The notes under the pieces are model-generated. The model ran no database searches. It was not told the DNA's origin and saw only the letters and a program-made list of their open reading frames with translations. Below, piece after piece: positions 15,913 through 26,940 of a stretch of 61,742 nucleotides of DNA (positions are counted from its first letter, which is position 1; each line of letters opens with the position of its first letter). The position numbers and the translations under genes are program-made. Location: the NCBI GenBank assembly GCA_018823325.1, contig JAHJIJ010000012.1:1-61742 (forward strand), written 5' to 3'. This DNA is from Alphaproteobacteria bacterium. Lineage in GTDB: Bacteria > Pseudomonadota > Alphaproteobacteria > Sphingomonadales > Sphingomonadaceae.

Positions 15913-16143
15913 AATAGTGATGAGGCTGATTGCGTTCGCATCCGCACTTCGCTGCGTGTTGCGGGCGCGCCCCCAAACACCCCATCATCCCCATCGACTC
16001 CGATCATGACTTTGTCCTAAACCATCTCCTGAGATCGCAATTTTGAGATCGCCACGCCTTGCCGGTCAGCCGTGCCGCAGGGAGGAGAGAGGGACGGCAT
16101 GCCCGGCATTCCGCGCCGGGTGCCAACGAGAGGAGCTGGATGC

Positions 16144-17658
16144 ATGAACCAGATGACCAACGTGAAGCTGGAACAATTCCCTTATTCGGAGGCCGCCAAG
16201 AAGGCGCTCGCCCGCAAGCCGCAATTGTTCATCGATGGCCAGTGGGTGGATTCGACCGGCGGAGAGACGCTGGGCGTGATCGATCCCAGCTCGGGTAAGG
16301 AAGTCAGCCGCTTCGTCGATGCAACCGATGCCGATGTCGACAAGGCCGTTGCCGCCGCCCGCCGCGCGTTCGATGATGGCCGCTGGTCCGATCTGCCGCC
16401 GATCGTTCGCGAAGGCATGATGCACAAGTTGGCGGACATTCTCGAGGCCCATGCCGATGAGCTGGCCGAACTCGAAGCCATCGACAATGGCAAGCCCAAG
16501 GGCATGGCCGGTGCCATTGATATCCCCGGTTCCATCGGGATGATCCGCTACATGGCCGGCTGGGCGACGAAGCTCGGCGGCGAGATGATCGAACCCATGT
16601 CCACGCCGCGCGGCGCGTTCCACAGCTACGTGCGCCGCGAGCCGGTCGGCGTTGCCGCGCAGATCGTGCCGTGGAATTTCCCGCTGCTCATGGCCGTGCT
16701 GAAGATCAGCCCCGCGCTGGCCGCAGGCTGCACCGTCATCCTCAAGCCCGCCGAGCAGACCTCGCTCACCGCGCTGCGTCTGGCTGACTTCATTGCCGAG
16801 TCCGGCATTCCGGCAGGCGTCGTGAACATCATCACCGGCAATGGCCACACGTCAGGCGATCGGCTTGTCCGGCATCCGGGTGTGGACAAGGTCGCCTTCA
16901 CCGGCTCCACCGAGGTCGGCAAGATCATCAACAAGACCGCGACCGACAGTCTCAAGCGCGTCACGCTGGAGCTGGGCGGCAAGTCGCCGGTCATCGTCCT
17001 GCCAGACGTCGACCCCAAGGTCGCCGGCCCCGGCACAGCCCAAGCGATCTTCTTCAATTCCGGGCAGGTCTGCGTCGCCGGTTCGCGGCTTTATGCGCAC
17101 AAGAGCGTGTTCGACAGCGTACTGGAGAATTTCGTCGAGGCGTCTGCCTTCTGGCAGCCGCGCGCCAGTCTCGATCCCGCCGGTCACATGGGGCCGCTGG
17201 TCAGCGATGAGCAGTTCAATCGCGTGATGGGCTATATCGAGGATGGCAAGAAGGCCGGTGCCAGCGTCATGGTCGGTGGCGATACGCCCAGCTCCGATGG
17301 CGGCTATTATGTGAACCCGACCGTGCTCGTGGACGTAAAGCCCGACATGCGGGTGGTGCGCGAGGAGATCTTCGGCCCCGTCGTGGTGGCGCAGCGCTTC
17401 GACGATCTGGACGATGTCGCCCGTCAGGCCAACGACACCAGCTTCGGCCTTGCCGCCGGCATCTGGACCAAGGACCTCTCGGCAATGCACAAGCTCGCCG
17501 CCAAGCTCAAGGCCGGGACCATCTGGGGCAATTGCCACTCGATGATCGATCCGGCGCTGCCCTTTGGCGGTTACAAGGAAAGCGGCCTCGGTCGCGAGCA
17601 GGGCCGGCAGGGCGTGGAAGCCTATACCGAGCTCAAGTCGGTCATCATCGCGCTCTGA
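16144..17658 (+). CDS. NAD(P)-dependent aldehyde dehydrogenase
   Basis: A 504-residue ALDH-superfamily enzyme: VPWNFP (175-180), KPAEQTS (201-207), FTGSTEVG (252-259), the general base Glu276 in LELGGKSP, and catalytic Cys310 in FNSGQVCVAGSR. It oxidises an aldehyde to the acid in the cytoplasm. The ATG at 16144 is preferred because it follows GAGAGGAGC; an upstream in-frame ATG lacks similarity. Placed behind the GMC alcohol dehydrogenase, it could take the aldehyde product of side-chain oxidation (vanilloyl acetaldehyde type), but betaine-aldehyde or other broad ALDH activity is compatible with the sequence. It may be in its own transcript, given the preceding repeat. Confidence 0.9.
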   Translation: MNQMTNVKLEQFPYSEAAKKALARKPQLFIDGQWVDSTGGETLGVIDPSSGKEVSRFVDATDADVDKAVAAARRAFDDGRWSDLPPIVREGMMHKLADILEAHADELAELEAIDNGKPKGMAGAIDIPGSIGMIRYMAGWATKLGGEMIEPMSTPRGAFHSYVRREPVGVAAQIVPWNFPLLMAVLKISPALAAGCTVILKPAEQTSLTALRLADFIAESGIPAGVVNIITGNGHTSGDRLVRHPGVDKVAFTGSTEVGKIINKTATDSLKRVTLELGGKSPVIVLPDVDPKVAGPGTAQAIFFNSGQVCVAGSRLYAHKSVFDSVLENFVEASAFWQPRASLDPAGHMGPLVSDEQFNRVMGYIEDGKKAGASVMVGGDTPSSDGGYYVNPTVLVDVKPDMRVVREEIFGPVVVAQRFDDLDDVARQANDTSFGLAAGIWTKDLSAMHKLAAKLKAGTIWGNCHSMIDPALPFGGYKESGLGREQGRQGVEAYTELKSVIIAL

Positions 17659-17674
17659 TTGGCTATTGAAGCGG

Positions 17675-17696
17675 CCCCTCCCCGTCAGGGGAGGGG
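17675..17696. terminator. GC-rich hairpin after the aldehyde dehydrogenase gene
   Basis: A perfect 9-bp stem, CCCCTCCCC (17675-17683) with GGGGAGGGG (17688-17696), and a GTCA tetraloop. No U tract follows, so it may be an attenuating or stabilising hairpin rather than a strong terminator. It also covers the region just before the next start codon. Confidence 0.5.
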
Positions 17697-17714
17697 TTGC
17701 AGTTGGGCGAGACG

Positions 17715-18182
17715 ATGGCTGACCCGGAGGATATCCGTAACTTCCTGCGCATCGATGCGCGGATCACCACTTCGGGTCGGCTCCAGAGCGGCGATCCGGC
17801 GAGGCTGGCGGACATGGGTGTGCGCCATGTCATCAATCTCGCGCTGGACAGCCACCCGGAGGCTCTGCCCGATGCGCAGAAGGAAATGGCGGCTGCCGGC
17901 CTGCGCTACACCCATATCCCCATCCCGTTCGATGCCCCGACGCAAGCGCATTACGCGGCGCTGGTGGAGGCGCTGGAGCGCGACGATGAGCCGGTCCACA
18001 TCCACTGCATCATGAACTGGCGCGTGTCGGCTCTGCTTTATCGCTATCGCCGCGATGTGCTGGGCATCGAGGAGGCGCAGGCGCGGGCGGACATGGAGCG
18101 TATCTGGAAGCCGGAGGAAATGGCAGCGCGGGGCAGCGAGCCGGATGTCAGCCCCTGGATCTCGATCATTGCGGCGCCCTGA
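17715..18182 (+). CDS. Protein-tyrosine-phosphatase-fold protein with a shortened signature motif
   Basis: A 155-residue cytoplasmic protein of the DSP/beta-lactamase-hydrolase-like phosphatase group. SGRLQSGDPARLADMGVRHVINLAL (20-44) is the typical N-terminal part, and HIHCIMNWRVSALLYRYRR (95-113) replaces the P-loop. The usual motif is HC-five residues-R; here Cys98 and Arg103 are separated by only four. The start at 17715 is preferred over a GC-hairpin-embedded ATG six codons upstream. It follows the aldehyde dehydrogenase by 56 bases. Function is unknown; phosphatase activity is questionable with this motif. Confidence 0.75.
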   Translation: MADPEDIRNFLRIDARITTSGRLQSGDPARLADMGVRHVINLALDSHPEALPDAQKEMAAAGLRYTHIPIPFDAPTQAHYAALVEALERDDEPVHIHCIMNWRVSALLYRYRRDVLGIEEAQARADMERIWKPEEMAARGSEPDVSPWISIIAAP

Positions 18183-18418
18183 CATGCGGACCGAAAACCC
18201 TGTCCTATTGTCAACTTTTGCGCGTAGTTCGTAACGTAAGTTGCTATAATATAAGGATAAACATTCAATCACCATTGCTTCTATGCGCGATGTTCGAGAA
18301 GTTCCGATCAAAACCAGCCTTTATTCAACAGCTTAGCTCAGCTGATTGAAATCGATGCCAGTCGGGACTCGACAACAAAGCGCGCTGAAACCGTGGTTCA
18401 AGCGAGAGGAAAGCGTGA
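18183..18418 (+). promoter_or_regulatory. AT-rich intergenic region with probable promoter of the SDR-ligF genes
   Basis: These 236 bases contain the most A+T-rich patch of the catabolic island. A consensus TATAAT lies at 18245-18250, and a 6-bp dyad CAACTT/AAGTTG (18212-18217 and 18238-18243) with a 20-base spacer sits immediately upstream of it, a good place for a repressor or activator. No matching -35 was found at 17 bp, which suggests an activated promoter. The rest of the stretch (18260-18410) shows nothing I can assign. Confidence 0.45.
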
Positions 18419-19168
18419 ATGAGTGACTTTTCAGGGCGGCATGTGATCGTCACGGGAGCATCCAGCGGCATTGGCCTCGCGACGGCGCGAATGCTCGCCA
18501 GCCGGGGCGCCAGAGTCTCGATGCTGGCGCGGCGGAAGGAAGCGCTGGATGAGGAGGCCGGCAAAATCGGCCCGAACGCCGCTGCCTTCACTGCCGATGT
18601 CGGCGACAAGGCCGCGCTGGAGCAGGCGCTTGGACAGGCCACCGCCCATTTCGGCCCGGCATATGGTCTCTTCGCGAATGCCGGTCTAGCAGGCAATTTC
18701 GCGCCGGCGCTCGGCTATTCGTCCGAACTGTTCGACGAGGTTCTGCGCGTCAATCTCACCAGCGTCTTCTGGGCCATTCAGGCGCTCGCCCCGGCAATGA
18801 TCGAGGCGGGGGAGGGGAGCATCCTCGTCACCGGATCGATGGCGAGCAAGCGAGGGATGGCAATGAACCCGGCCTATGTCGCGTCCAAGCATGGGGTGCT
18901 CGGCCTCTCGCGCGCCATCGCCGTCGAGCTCGCACCGCAGGGGGTGCGCTGCAATTGCATCGTCCCCGGCTTCATCGAGACCCCGGCCTTCGATCTCATC
19001 CCGCCGGAGCAGGCCGCCCGCATCAACCAGCGCGTGCCGCAACGCCGCATGGGCAGCGCCGAAGAGCTGGCCGAAGTTGCCTGCTTCATGCTCTCGCCCG
19101 CTGCCAGCCATGTGACCGCACAAAACTGGGCCGTCGATGGCGGCGTGCTCGATACCCTCGAAGTCTGA
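18419..19168 (+). CDS. Short-chain dehydrogenase next to the LigF-type GST
   Basis: A 249-residue classical SDR: TGASSGIG (12-19), NAG (87-89), Ser140, Tyr153 and Lys157 (YVASK), then CIVPGFIETPAF and the normal C-terminal WAVDGGVLDTL. It is cytoplasmic and uses NAD(P). LigD, LigL and LigN, the known C-alpha dehydrogenases of lignin beta-ethers, are longer (about 286-305 residues) and differ in type, so this is not simply LigD. Its stop is only 11 bases from the start of the LigF-type GST, so the two are cotranscribed, suggesting a role in alpha-alcohol oxidation or in reducing a GST product. That role is inference. Confidence 0.85.
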   Translation: MSDFSGRHVIVTGASSGIGLATARMLASRGARVSMLARRKEALDEEAGKIGPNAAAFTADVGDKAALEQALGQATAHFGPAYGLFANAGLAGNFAPALGYSSELFDEVLRVNLTSVFWAIQALAPAMIEAGEGSILVTGSMASKRGMAMNPAYVASKHGVLGLSRAIAVELAPQGVRCNCIVPGFIETPAFDLIPPEQAARINQRVPQRRMGSAEELAEVACFMLSPAASHVTAQNWAVDGGVLDTLEV

Positions 19169-19179
19169 GAAGAGAAGCG

Positions 19180-19938
19180 ATGACCCTCAAATATTACCAT
19201 GCCGAGCCGCTGGCCAACTCTCTCAAGTCGATGATCCCGTTGAAGGAGAAGGGCCTCGCCTACGAGTCCATCTACGTCGATCTCCACAAGTTCGAGCAGC
19301 ACTCGGACTGGTTCAAGGCGATCAACCCCGAGGGGCAGGTGCCGGTGCTGGTGCACAACGGCCATGTTATCACCCACACGACGGTCATCAACGAGTATCT
19401 CGACGACGTTTTCCCCGAAATCCCGCTGATGCCCTATGATCCGCTCGGCAAGACGAAGGTGCGCTACTGGAACAAGTTCGTGGACGAACATGTCATGAAC
19501 TATGTTTCCATGCATGGCTGGCATCGGCTCGTCGGCGTCATCGCGCGCAACATCGAGAGCGGCGAGTTCGAAAAGCTGCTGGAGCATATTCCGCTGCCCG
19601 ATCAGCGCAAGAAATGGGCAACCGCCCGCTCGGGCTTTTCCGAGGCCGATCTCGCCAACGCCACCGACAAGATCGTCTATGCGCTGCGCAAGATCGAGTC
19701 GCAGCTGGGCGAAACGCCATGGCTCGCCGGCGAGATGTACACCACTGCGGACATCAACTTCTTCAGCCATTGCGGCGCGATGGTCGAGCGGATGTTCCCG
19801 GATCTCGAAGTCACCAGCAATTATCCTCGGCTGGTCGACTGGCGCGAGCGCGTAAAGGCTCGGCCCGCCGTCGCGGAAGCACTGGCAAGCGAGGACCGCA
19901 CAGCGCCGGGGCTGCGGACATGGTCGGGGGATCGTTAG
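19180..19938 (+). CDS. ligF: LigF-type glutathione S-transferase (beta-etherase)
   Basis: A 252-residue GST closely resembling SYK-6 LigF as I remember it. It shares MTLKxY at the start, the Asn13/Ser14 pair (EPLANSLK), KFEQHSDWFKxINP, GQVPVL with the cis-proline, TTVINEYLDDVFPE, and a C-terminal helical domain with HGWHRL. LigF displaces the beta-aryl ether with glutathione, with preference for the beta(S) enantiomer. The start at 19180 follows AGAGAAGCG. It is coupled to the preceding SDR. The gene is separate from the BaeA/B-like GST pair, so the locus may cover both stereoisomers. A LigP- or LigE-like activity is less likely because those proteins are of a different class. Confidence 0.85.
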   Translation: MTLKYYHAEPLANSLKSMIPLKEKGLAYESIYVDLHKFEQHSDWFKAINPEGQVPVLVHNGHVITHTTVINEYLDDVFPEIPLMPYDPLGKTKVRYWNKFVDEHVMNYVSMHGWHRLVGVIARNIESGEFEKLLEHIPLPDQRKKWATARSGFSEADLANATDKIVYALRKIESQLGETPWLAGEMYTTADINFFSHCGAMVERMFPDLEVTSNYPRLVDWRERVKARPAVAEALASEDRTAPGLRTWSGDR

Positions 19939-20030
19939 AGGTGAACGCGTGCCCGCTTGATCTGGCAGTCAGGGCAGCGGCGGAGTACCATGACTGCTCG
20001 GCAGAATGTCATGAATGAAGGAGTCTGGTA

Positions 20031-21044
20031 ATGCGTGCATGGCAATTGGCAAAAGGCGCCACCTCGCTGGAGGATCTGCACCTCGTTGAGCTAGACCAGC
20101 CGGAGCCGGGTCCCGGCCAGGTCGCGATCCGCGTGCATGCCTGCTCCCTCAATTATCGCGATCAGGCGGTCGTTCTTGGCCGCTATCTTGGCGGCCCCGT
20201 TCCCGCCCCGACCATTCCGCTGTCTGATGGCGCGGGCGAGGTGATTGCCGTCGGCGCCGGCGTCACGCAGTTCAAGCCGGGGGATCGGGTGGCCGGCACC
20301 TTCTTCCAGAGCTGGGACGATGGTCCGCCGAATGCCGAGGCGGGCCTCGCATTGGGGGCCGCAGGCGCGGACGGGATGCTGGCGGAGGTCGTGGTGCTCC
20401 CCGAGCAAGGCGTGGTCCATATCGCCAAATCGCTGAGCTACGCAGAGGCAGCCTGCCTTCCCTGCGCGGGCGTCACAGCCTGGAACGCCCTGTTCGAGGG
20501 GCCGAGGCCGGTCAAGCCCGGGGAGCGGGTGCTGCTGCTCGGCACCGGCGGGGTCTCGATCCTGGCACTGCAACTGGCCAAGGCGGCCGGCTGCGAGGTG
20601 GTGATCACCTCGTCCAGCGACGCCAAGCTTGAGCGGGCGCGGAGCTTGGGTGCCGACCATCTCGTCAACTATCGCGAGATCGAGGAGTGGGGGCGGCATG
20701 TCTCCACGACGCTGGGCGGTGTCGACAAGGTCGTGGAAGTCGGCGGCGCAGGCACGCTGCAGCAAAGCTTCTCCGCGCTTCGCTATAATGGCGAGGTCGC
20801 GCTCATCGGCGTGCTTAATCCTGTCGGCGGCCCGAACCCCTCAGGCCTCATGTTCATCGGCGGCACGTTGCGCGGCATTTTCGTCGGGTCCCGTGGCATG
20901 GCGCGCAGACTTGCGGCAGCGGTCGACGCCAACGGTATCAAGCCAGTCATCGGGGCCACCTATTCCTTCGAGGAGGCGAAGAAGGCGTTCGATCATGGCA
21001 GCTCGCCCGATCACTTCAGCAAGGTGGTCATCCAGGTCCGCTAG
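20031..21044 (+). CDS. Zinc-free MDR-family NAD(P)H dehydrogenase/quinone-oxidoreductase-like protein
   Basis: A 337-residue medium-chain dehydrogenase/reductase. The GroES-like half has HACSLNYRDQAVVLG where zinc alcohol dehydrogenases carry their Cys/His ligands, so catalytic zinc is absent. SDGAGEVIAVGAGVTQFKPGDRV is typical of the family, and GTGGVSILALQLAKAAG is the Rossmann loop, followed by VDKVVEVGG. Such enzymes reduce quinones or enones or act as alcohol dehydrogenases. It is the first gene of a three-gene set (this gene, a hydrolase starting 5 bases after its stop, and a VOC protein), so the products probably act on one substrate. The substrate is unknown. Confidence 0.85.
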   Translation: MRAWQLAKGATSLEDLHLVELDQPEPGPGQVAIRVHACSLNYRDQAVVLGRYLGGPVPAPTIPLSDGAGEVIAVGAGVTQFKPGDRVAGTFFQSWDDGPPNAEAGLALGAAGADGMLAEVVVLPEQGVVHIAKSLSYAEAACLPCAGVTAWNALFEGPRPVKPGERVLLLGTGGVSILALQLAKAAGCEVVITSSSDAKLERARSLGADHLVNYREIEEWGRHVSTTLGGVDKVVEVGGAGTLQQSFSALRYNGEVALIGVLNPVGGPNPSGLMFIGGTLRGIFVGSRGMARRLAAAVDANGIKPVIGATYSFEEAKKAFDHGSSPDHFSKVVIQVR

Positions 21045-21049
21045 ACCCC

Positions 21050-21793
21050 ATGGCCAGCTTCCTGATGATCCCCGGCGCCTGGCACGGCAGCTGGTGTTTC
21101 GATCGCCTGCGCGAGCCGCTGGAGAGAGGCGGGCACGCGATGTTCGCGCCTGATCTGCCGGGGGCTGGGGGTGACGCACGGGCGATGGCTCGTGTTTCGC
21201 TTGAGCGCTGGGGGAAGTTCATCGTGGATGAGATGCGCCGTCTTCCCGGGCCGGTGATCCTCTGCGCACACAGCCGGGGCGGCATTGTTGCAAGTCAGGC
21301 AGCCGAAATGGCGCCGGATGACGTGGCGGCGCTGGTCTACATCAGCGGCGCGCTCATTCCGAACCGGCGCAGCCTCCATGATGTGATCGGCAGGGTCATG
21401 GGGGAGGGGGCGTTCGGAGCCTCCCTGTCACCGGTCAATGATGGGCTTGGCCTGCGCTTTTCGTCCGACAATGCAGTGGCATTCTTCTACAATCGCTGTG
21501 AGGTCAGCGATCAGACGGCCTGCGCGGCGCGGCTCATCGACGAACCGGTACGGCCCCTGACAACCAACCTGCGCCTGACGACAGAAGGCTTTGGCCGTGT
21601 TCCCCGCCATTATGTCGAATGCGTGGATGACAACACATTCCCGCTCGCCGTTCAGCGCGCCATGCAGGCTGAACTGCCATGCGAGACAGTCACGACATTG
21701 GAGAGCGACCACAGCCCGTTCATCTGCATGCCGGACCGACTGGCCATGGCCCTGACAACAATCGCGAACAGCGTGGAGAGGAAAGAGCAATGA
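21050..21793 (+). CDS. Alpha/beta-hydrolase (EstC/salicylate-esterase-like)
   Basis: A 247-residue alpha/beta-hydrolase of the small esterase group related to plant methylsalicylate esterase and bacterial EstC. IPGAWHGSWCFDRL is the oxyanion-hole region, AHSRGG carries the nucleophile Ser75, and ESDHSPFICMPDRLA near the C-terminus carries the catalytic His. No signal peptide. The start is 5 bases after the preceding stop and the stop overlaps the next start (ATGA), so translation is coupled. It may hydrolyse an ester or a C-C bond in an aromatic catabolite; which one cannot be determined. Confidence 0.85.
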   Translation: MASFLMIPGAWHGSWCFDRLREPLERGGHAMFAPDLPGAGGDARAMARVSLERWGKFIVDEMRRLPGPVILCAHSRGGIVASQAAEMAPDDVAALVYISGALIPNRRSLHDVIGRVMGEGAFGASLSPVNDGLGLRFSSDNAVAFFYNRCEVSDQTACAARLIDEPVRPLTTNLRLTTEGFGRVPRHYVECVDDNTFPLAVQRAMQAELPCETVTTLESDHSPFICMPDRLAMALTTIANSVERKEQ

Positions 21794-22332
21794 TCAAGAA
21801 AATGCGCTTCGGCGGAGAGATCGGCACGATCTGCCAGATGGCCTATGTGGTGAAGGATATTCACGAGGCCATCGACTGGTGGATCGAACGGACGGGCATC
21901 GGCCCGTGGTTCGTTCTGCCGAATTTTGGCGGACCCGATCATATTTATCGAGGCGGGCCGTGCACCAGCAGTTCTGCGATCGCGATGAGCTTCGCCGGAT
22001 CGACGAATATCGAGCTGGTGCAGCCACTCGACGACAATCCTTCAGTCTACAAAGAAACGATCGACCGGGTCGGTTACGGCTTCCACCATATCGGCATCGC
22101 TCGTGACGACATCGAGGAGGAAGTGGAACGGCGGATCGCGCGGGGGGAAGTCCTGATCCAGCGCGCACCAGTGCCAACCGGCGGATCCGTTGCCTTTTTC
22201 GAGGGTGGCCCGACTGCACCCGGCTTCGTAGAGCTAATTCCTGCAACTGAAGGGATGGACGCAGGGTTCACGTCTTTCTGGGAGCAGACCCGGGAATGGG
22301 ACGGGCGCGATCCTGTCCGTCAATTCCTGTAA
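21790..22332 (+). CDS. VOC (glyoxalase/extradiol-like) superfamily protein
   Basis: A 180-residue vicinal-oxygen-chelate protein. Two beta-alpha-beta-beta-beta halves are visible: ICQMAYVVKDIHEAIDWWIERTGIGPW with TNIELVQP, then YGFHHIGIARDDIEEEVERRIARG with APGFVELIP. The pattern is that of the Glyoxalase_4/methylmalonyl-CoA-epimerase-like group rather than an extradiol dioxygenase. Metal ligands would be a His in the first half (Gln here, in ICQMAY), His in FHHIG and Glu in FVELI; the first position is Gln, which some VOC enzymes use. Translation is coupled to the hydrolase before it. Isomerase, epimerase or ring-processing roles are all possible. Confidence 0.8.
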   Translation: MIKKMRFGGEIGTICQMAYVVKDIHEAIDWWIERTGIGPWFVLPNFGGPDHIYRGGPCTSSSAIAMSFAGSTNIELVQPLDDNPSVYKETIDRVGYGFHHIGIARDDIEEEVERRIARGEVLIQRAPVPTGGSVAFFEGGPTAPGFVELIPATEGMDAGFTSFWEQTREWDGRDPVRQFL

Positions 22333-22490
22333 CGGGATCATCGCCGATTTGCTGCGCAGCAACATGGCAGCATCAGAGGGGATATCCACACAAACCCCGG
22401 TCATCCCTTGTTGAAGTTCACGGCTGCTGCCCCACGTGTAAATTGGTTTCGCATGTGCAGCATAGCGAAGCGCGTTGGTGGCGTGTTTTG

Positions 22491-22523
22491 ATCGGGGGAT
22501 ATTGTTGCTATTCCCCGATTTTC
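22491..22523 (+). terminator. Hairpin after the ADH/hydrolase/VOC cassette
   Basis: A 7-bp stem ATCGGGG (22491-22497) with CCCCGAT (22513-22519) and a 15-base loop, followed by TTTTCC. It lies 160 bases after the VOC stop and 140 bases before ligM, so it may separate the two transcripts. The interval 22333-22490 holds nothing else that I can assign. Confidence 0.5.
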
Positions 22524-22566
22524 CGCGGCCTATGGTTAAACGACCCCGCCAATTTTTCGTTTGTGT

Positions 22567-24077
<1,511 letters not shown>

Positions 24078-24080
24078 TGA

Positions 24081-25016
<936 letters not shown>

Positions 25017-25105
25017 CGCGCCCCGTGCGCTCAATTGCCCAATGACTTCCAGCTACATGCGGTCGGCCCGTTCCGGGTCGGATCAGGGAAAGGACTAGGA
25101 GAATC

Positions 25106-26782
25106 ATGGCTCAAGGCTCCGACATTGAAGTCGCACGCGCAGCAAAGATGCAGAATATTGCCGAGGTCGGCGCAAAGGTCGGCATTCCGCAGGAAGCGCT
25201 GCTGAACTACGGCCCCTACAAGGCCAAGCTCTCCTGGGACTTCATCAACAGCGTGCAGGGCAACAAGGATGGCAAGCTCATCCTCGTCACCGCCATCAAC
25301 CCGACGCCCGCTGGTGAAGGCAAGACCACCACGACGGTCGGTCTCGCTGACGGCCTCAACGCCATCGGCAAGAAAACGGTTGCGGCGCTGCGCGAACCTT
25401 CGCTCGGCCCCTGCTTCGGCGTCAAGGGTGGCGCGGCCGGCGGCGGCTATGCGCAGGTCGTGCCTATGGAGGACATCAACCTCCACTTCACAGGCGACTT
25501 CCACGCCATCACCTCGGCGAACAACCTGCTCGCTGCGCTGATCGACAACCACATCTACTGGGGCAACAAGCTCGGCCTCGATCCGCGCCGCATCGCCTGG
25601 CGCCGCGTGCTCGACATGAACGACCGCGCCCTGCGCTCGATCGTCGGCTCGCTCGGCGGCGTGTCGAACGGCTATCCCCGCGAGGACGGCTTCGACATCA
25701 CCGTCGCGTCCGAAGTGATGGCCATTCTGTGCCTCGCCTCGGACCTCAAGGATCTGGAGCGTCGCCTCGGCAACATCCACGCCGGCTACACGCGGGATCG
25801 CAAGGCCGTGCTCGCTCGCGAGCTCAATGCCTCCGGCGCCATGACGGTCCTGCTCAAGGACGCGCTGCAGCCCAACATCGTGCAGACGCTCGAGAACAAC
25901 CCCGTGCTGATCCACGGCGGTCCGTTCGCCAACATCGCGCATGGCTGTAACTCGGTGCTTGCCACCAAGACTGCGCTGAAGATCGCAGACTATGTGGTGA
26001 CCGAGGCCGGCTTCGGCGCTGACCTGGGCGCCGAGAAGTTCTTCGACATCAAGTGCCGCAAGGCGGGTCTCAAGCCCTCCGCAGCCGTTATCGTCGCCAC
26101 CATCCGCGCGCTTAAGATGCACGGTGGGGTTGAGAAGGCCGATCTCGGCACCGCCAATCCCGAGGCCGTGCGCAAGGGCGGCGTCAATCTGGCCCGCCAC
26201 ATCGAGAACGTCCGTCAGTTCGGCGTGCCCGTTGTGGTCGCGATCAACCAGTTCGTCACCGACACCGCCGAGGAAATGGCTGTCGTCAAGGAGATCGCCG
26301 AGGCCGCCGGTGCCGAAGCGGTCGAGTGCAGCCACTGGGCCAATGGCTCCAAGGGCACCGAGGAACTGGCTCACAAGGTCGTCGCCCTTGCCGAAGGTGG
26401 CGCGTCCAACTTCGCGCCGATCTATGAGGACAGCCTCTCGCTGTTCGACAAGATCGATACGATCGCCAAGCGCATCTACCGCGCCACCGAAGCGACGGCG
26501 GACGGCAGCGTGCGCAACAAGCTCAAGGGCTGGGAAGCCGATGGCTATGGCCACCTGCCGGTCTGCATGGCCAAGACACAGTACAGCTTCTCGACCGATC
26601 CGAGCCTGCGCGGTGCTCCCACCAACCACGTCGTGCCCGTGCGCGATGTGATCCTGTCGGCCGGTGCGGAGTTCGTGGTGGCAGTCTGTGGTGACATCAT
26701 GCGCATGCCCGGTCTGCCCAAGACACCGTCGGCCGATTTCATCCGGCTGGACGACAAGGGCCAGATCGAAGGTCTGTTCTGA
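25106..26782 (+). CDS. ligH: Formate-tetrahydrofolate ligase (LigH)
   Basis: A 558-residue 10-formyl-THF synthetase. The P-loop region [52 protein letters not shown] and the C-terminal [15 protein letters not shown] are hallmark sequences. In the SYK-6 pathway LigH works with LigM and MetF so that the methyl carbon can be released as formate with ATP made, or formate can be recaptured. The start ATG at 25106 follows GGACTAGGAGAATC, 89 bases after metF. The usual size is 555-560 residues. A terminator follows at 26829. Confidence 0.95.
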   Translation: MAQGSDIEVARAAKMQNIAEVGAKVGIPQEALLNYGPYKAKLSWDFINSVQGNKDGKLILVTAINPTPAGEGKTTTTVGLADGLNAIGKKTVAALREPSLGPCFGVKGGAAGGGYAQVVPMEDINLHFTGDFHAITSANNLLAALIDNHIYWGNKLGLDPRRIAWRRVLDMNDRALRSIVGSLGGVSNGYPREDGFDITVASEVMAILCLASDLKDLERRLGNIHAGYTRDRKAVLARELNASGAMTVLLKDALQPNIVQTLENNPVLIHGGPFANIAHGCNSVLATKTALKIADYVVTEAGFGADLGAEKFFDIKCRKAGLKPSAAVIVATIRALKMHGGVEKADLGTANPEAVRKGGVNLARHIENVRQFGVPVVVAINQFVTDTAEEMAVVKEIAEAAGAEAVECSHWANGSKGTEELAHKVVALAEGGASNFAPIYEDSLSLFDKIDTIAKRIYRATEATADGSVRNKLKGWEADGYGHLPVCMAKTQYSFSTDPSLRGAPTNHVVPVRDVILSAGAEFVVAVCGDIMRMPGLPKTPSADFIRLDDKGQIEGLF

Positions 26783-26828
26783 TTTTCGGGTTCTGGCGCA
26801 GCCTTCCGCTACGCCGATCAAATAGCAT

Positions 26829-26862
26829 GGCCCGTCCGGACATTCCCGGGCGGGCCTTTGCT
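26829..26862 (+). terminator. Rho-independent terminator after ligH
   Basis: GGCCCGTCCGG (26829-26839) pairs with CCGGGCGGGCC (26846-26856), one G-U pair, and is followed by TTTGCTTTG. It closes the ligM-metF-ligH operon 47 bases after the ligH stop. Confidence 0.85.
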
Positions 26863-26940
26863 TTGCACGGCTGATTGGTGGTTTACCCGAAGTTCACGAT
26901 CCCCGTTTAGCGCTGCTCGCCGTCCAGAAGCGAGGCGCGC

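Noticed and set aside
16144..17658. Assignment as betaine aldehyde dehydrogenase
   Set aside because: The general ALDH motifs do not discriminate, and the context is aromatic catabolism; no specific substrate can be claimed.
21790..22332. Extradiol ring-cleavage dioxygenase (LigZ-like)
   Set aside because: The protein is only 180 residues and lacks the two-domain length and the His-His-Glu set of VOC extradiol dioxygenases.
25031..26821. 596-codon minus-strand open frame opposite ligH
   Set aside because: ligH is unambiguous; the opposite frame is rich in Ala/Val/His/Arg without motifs.
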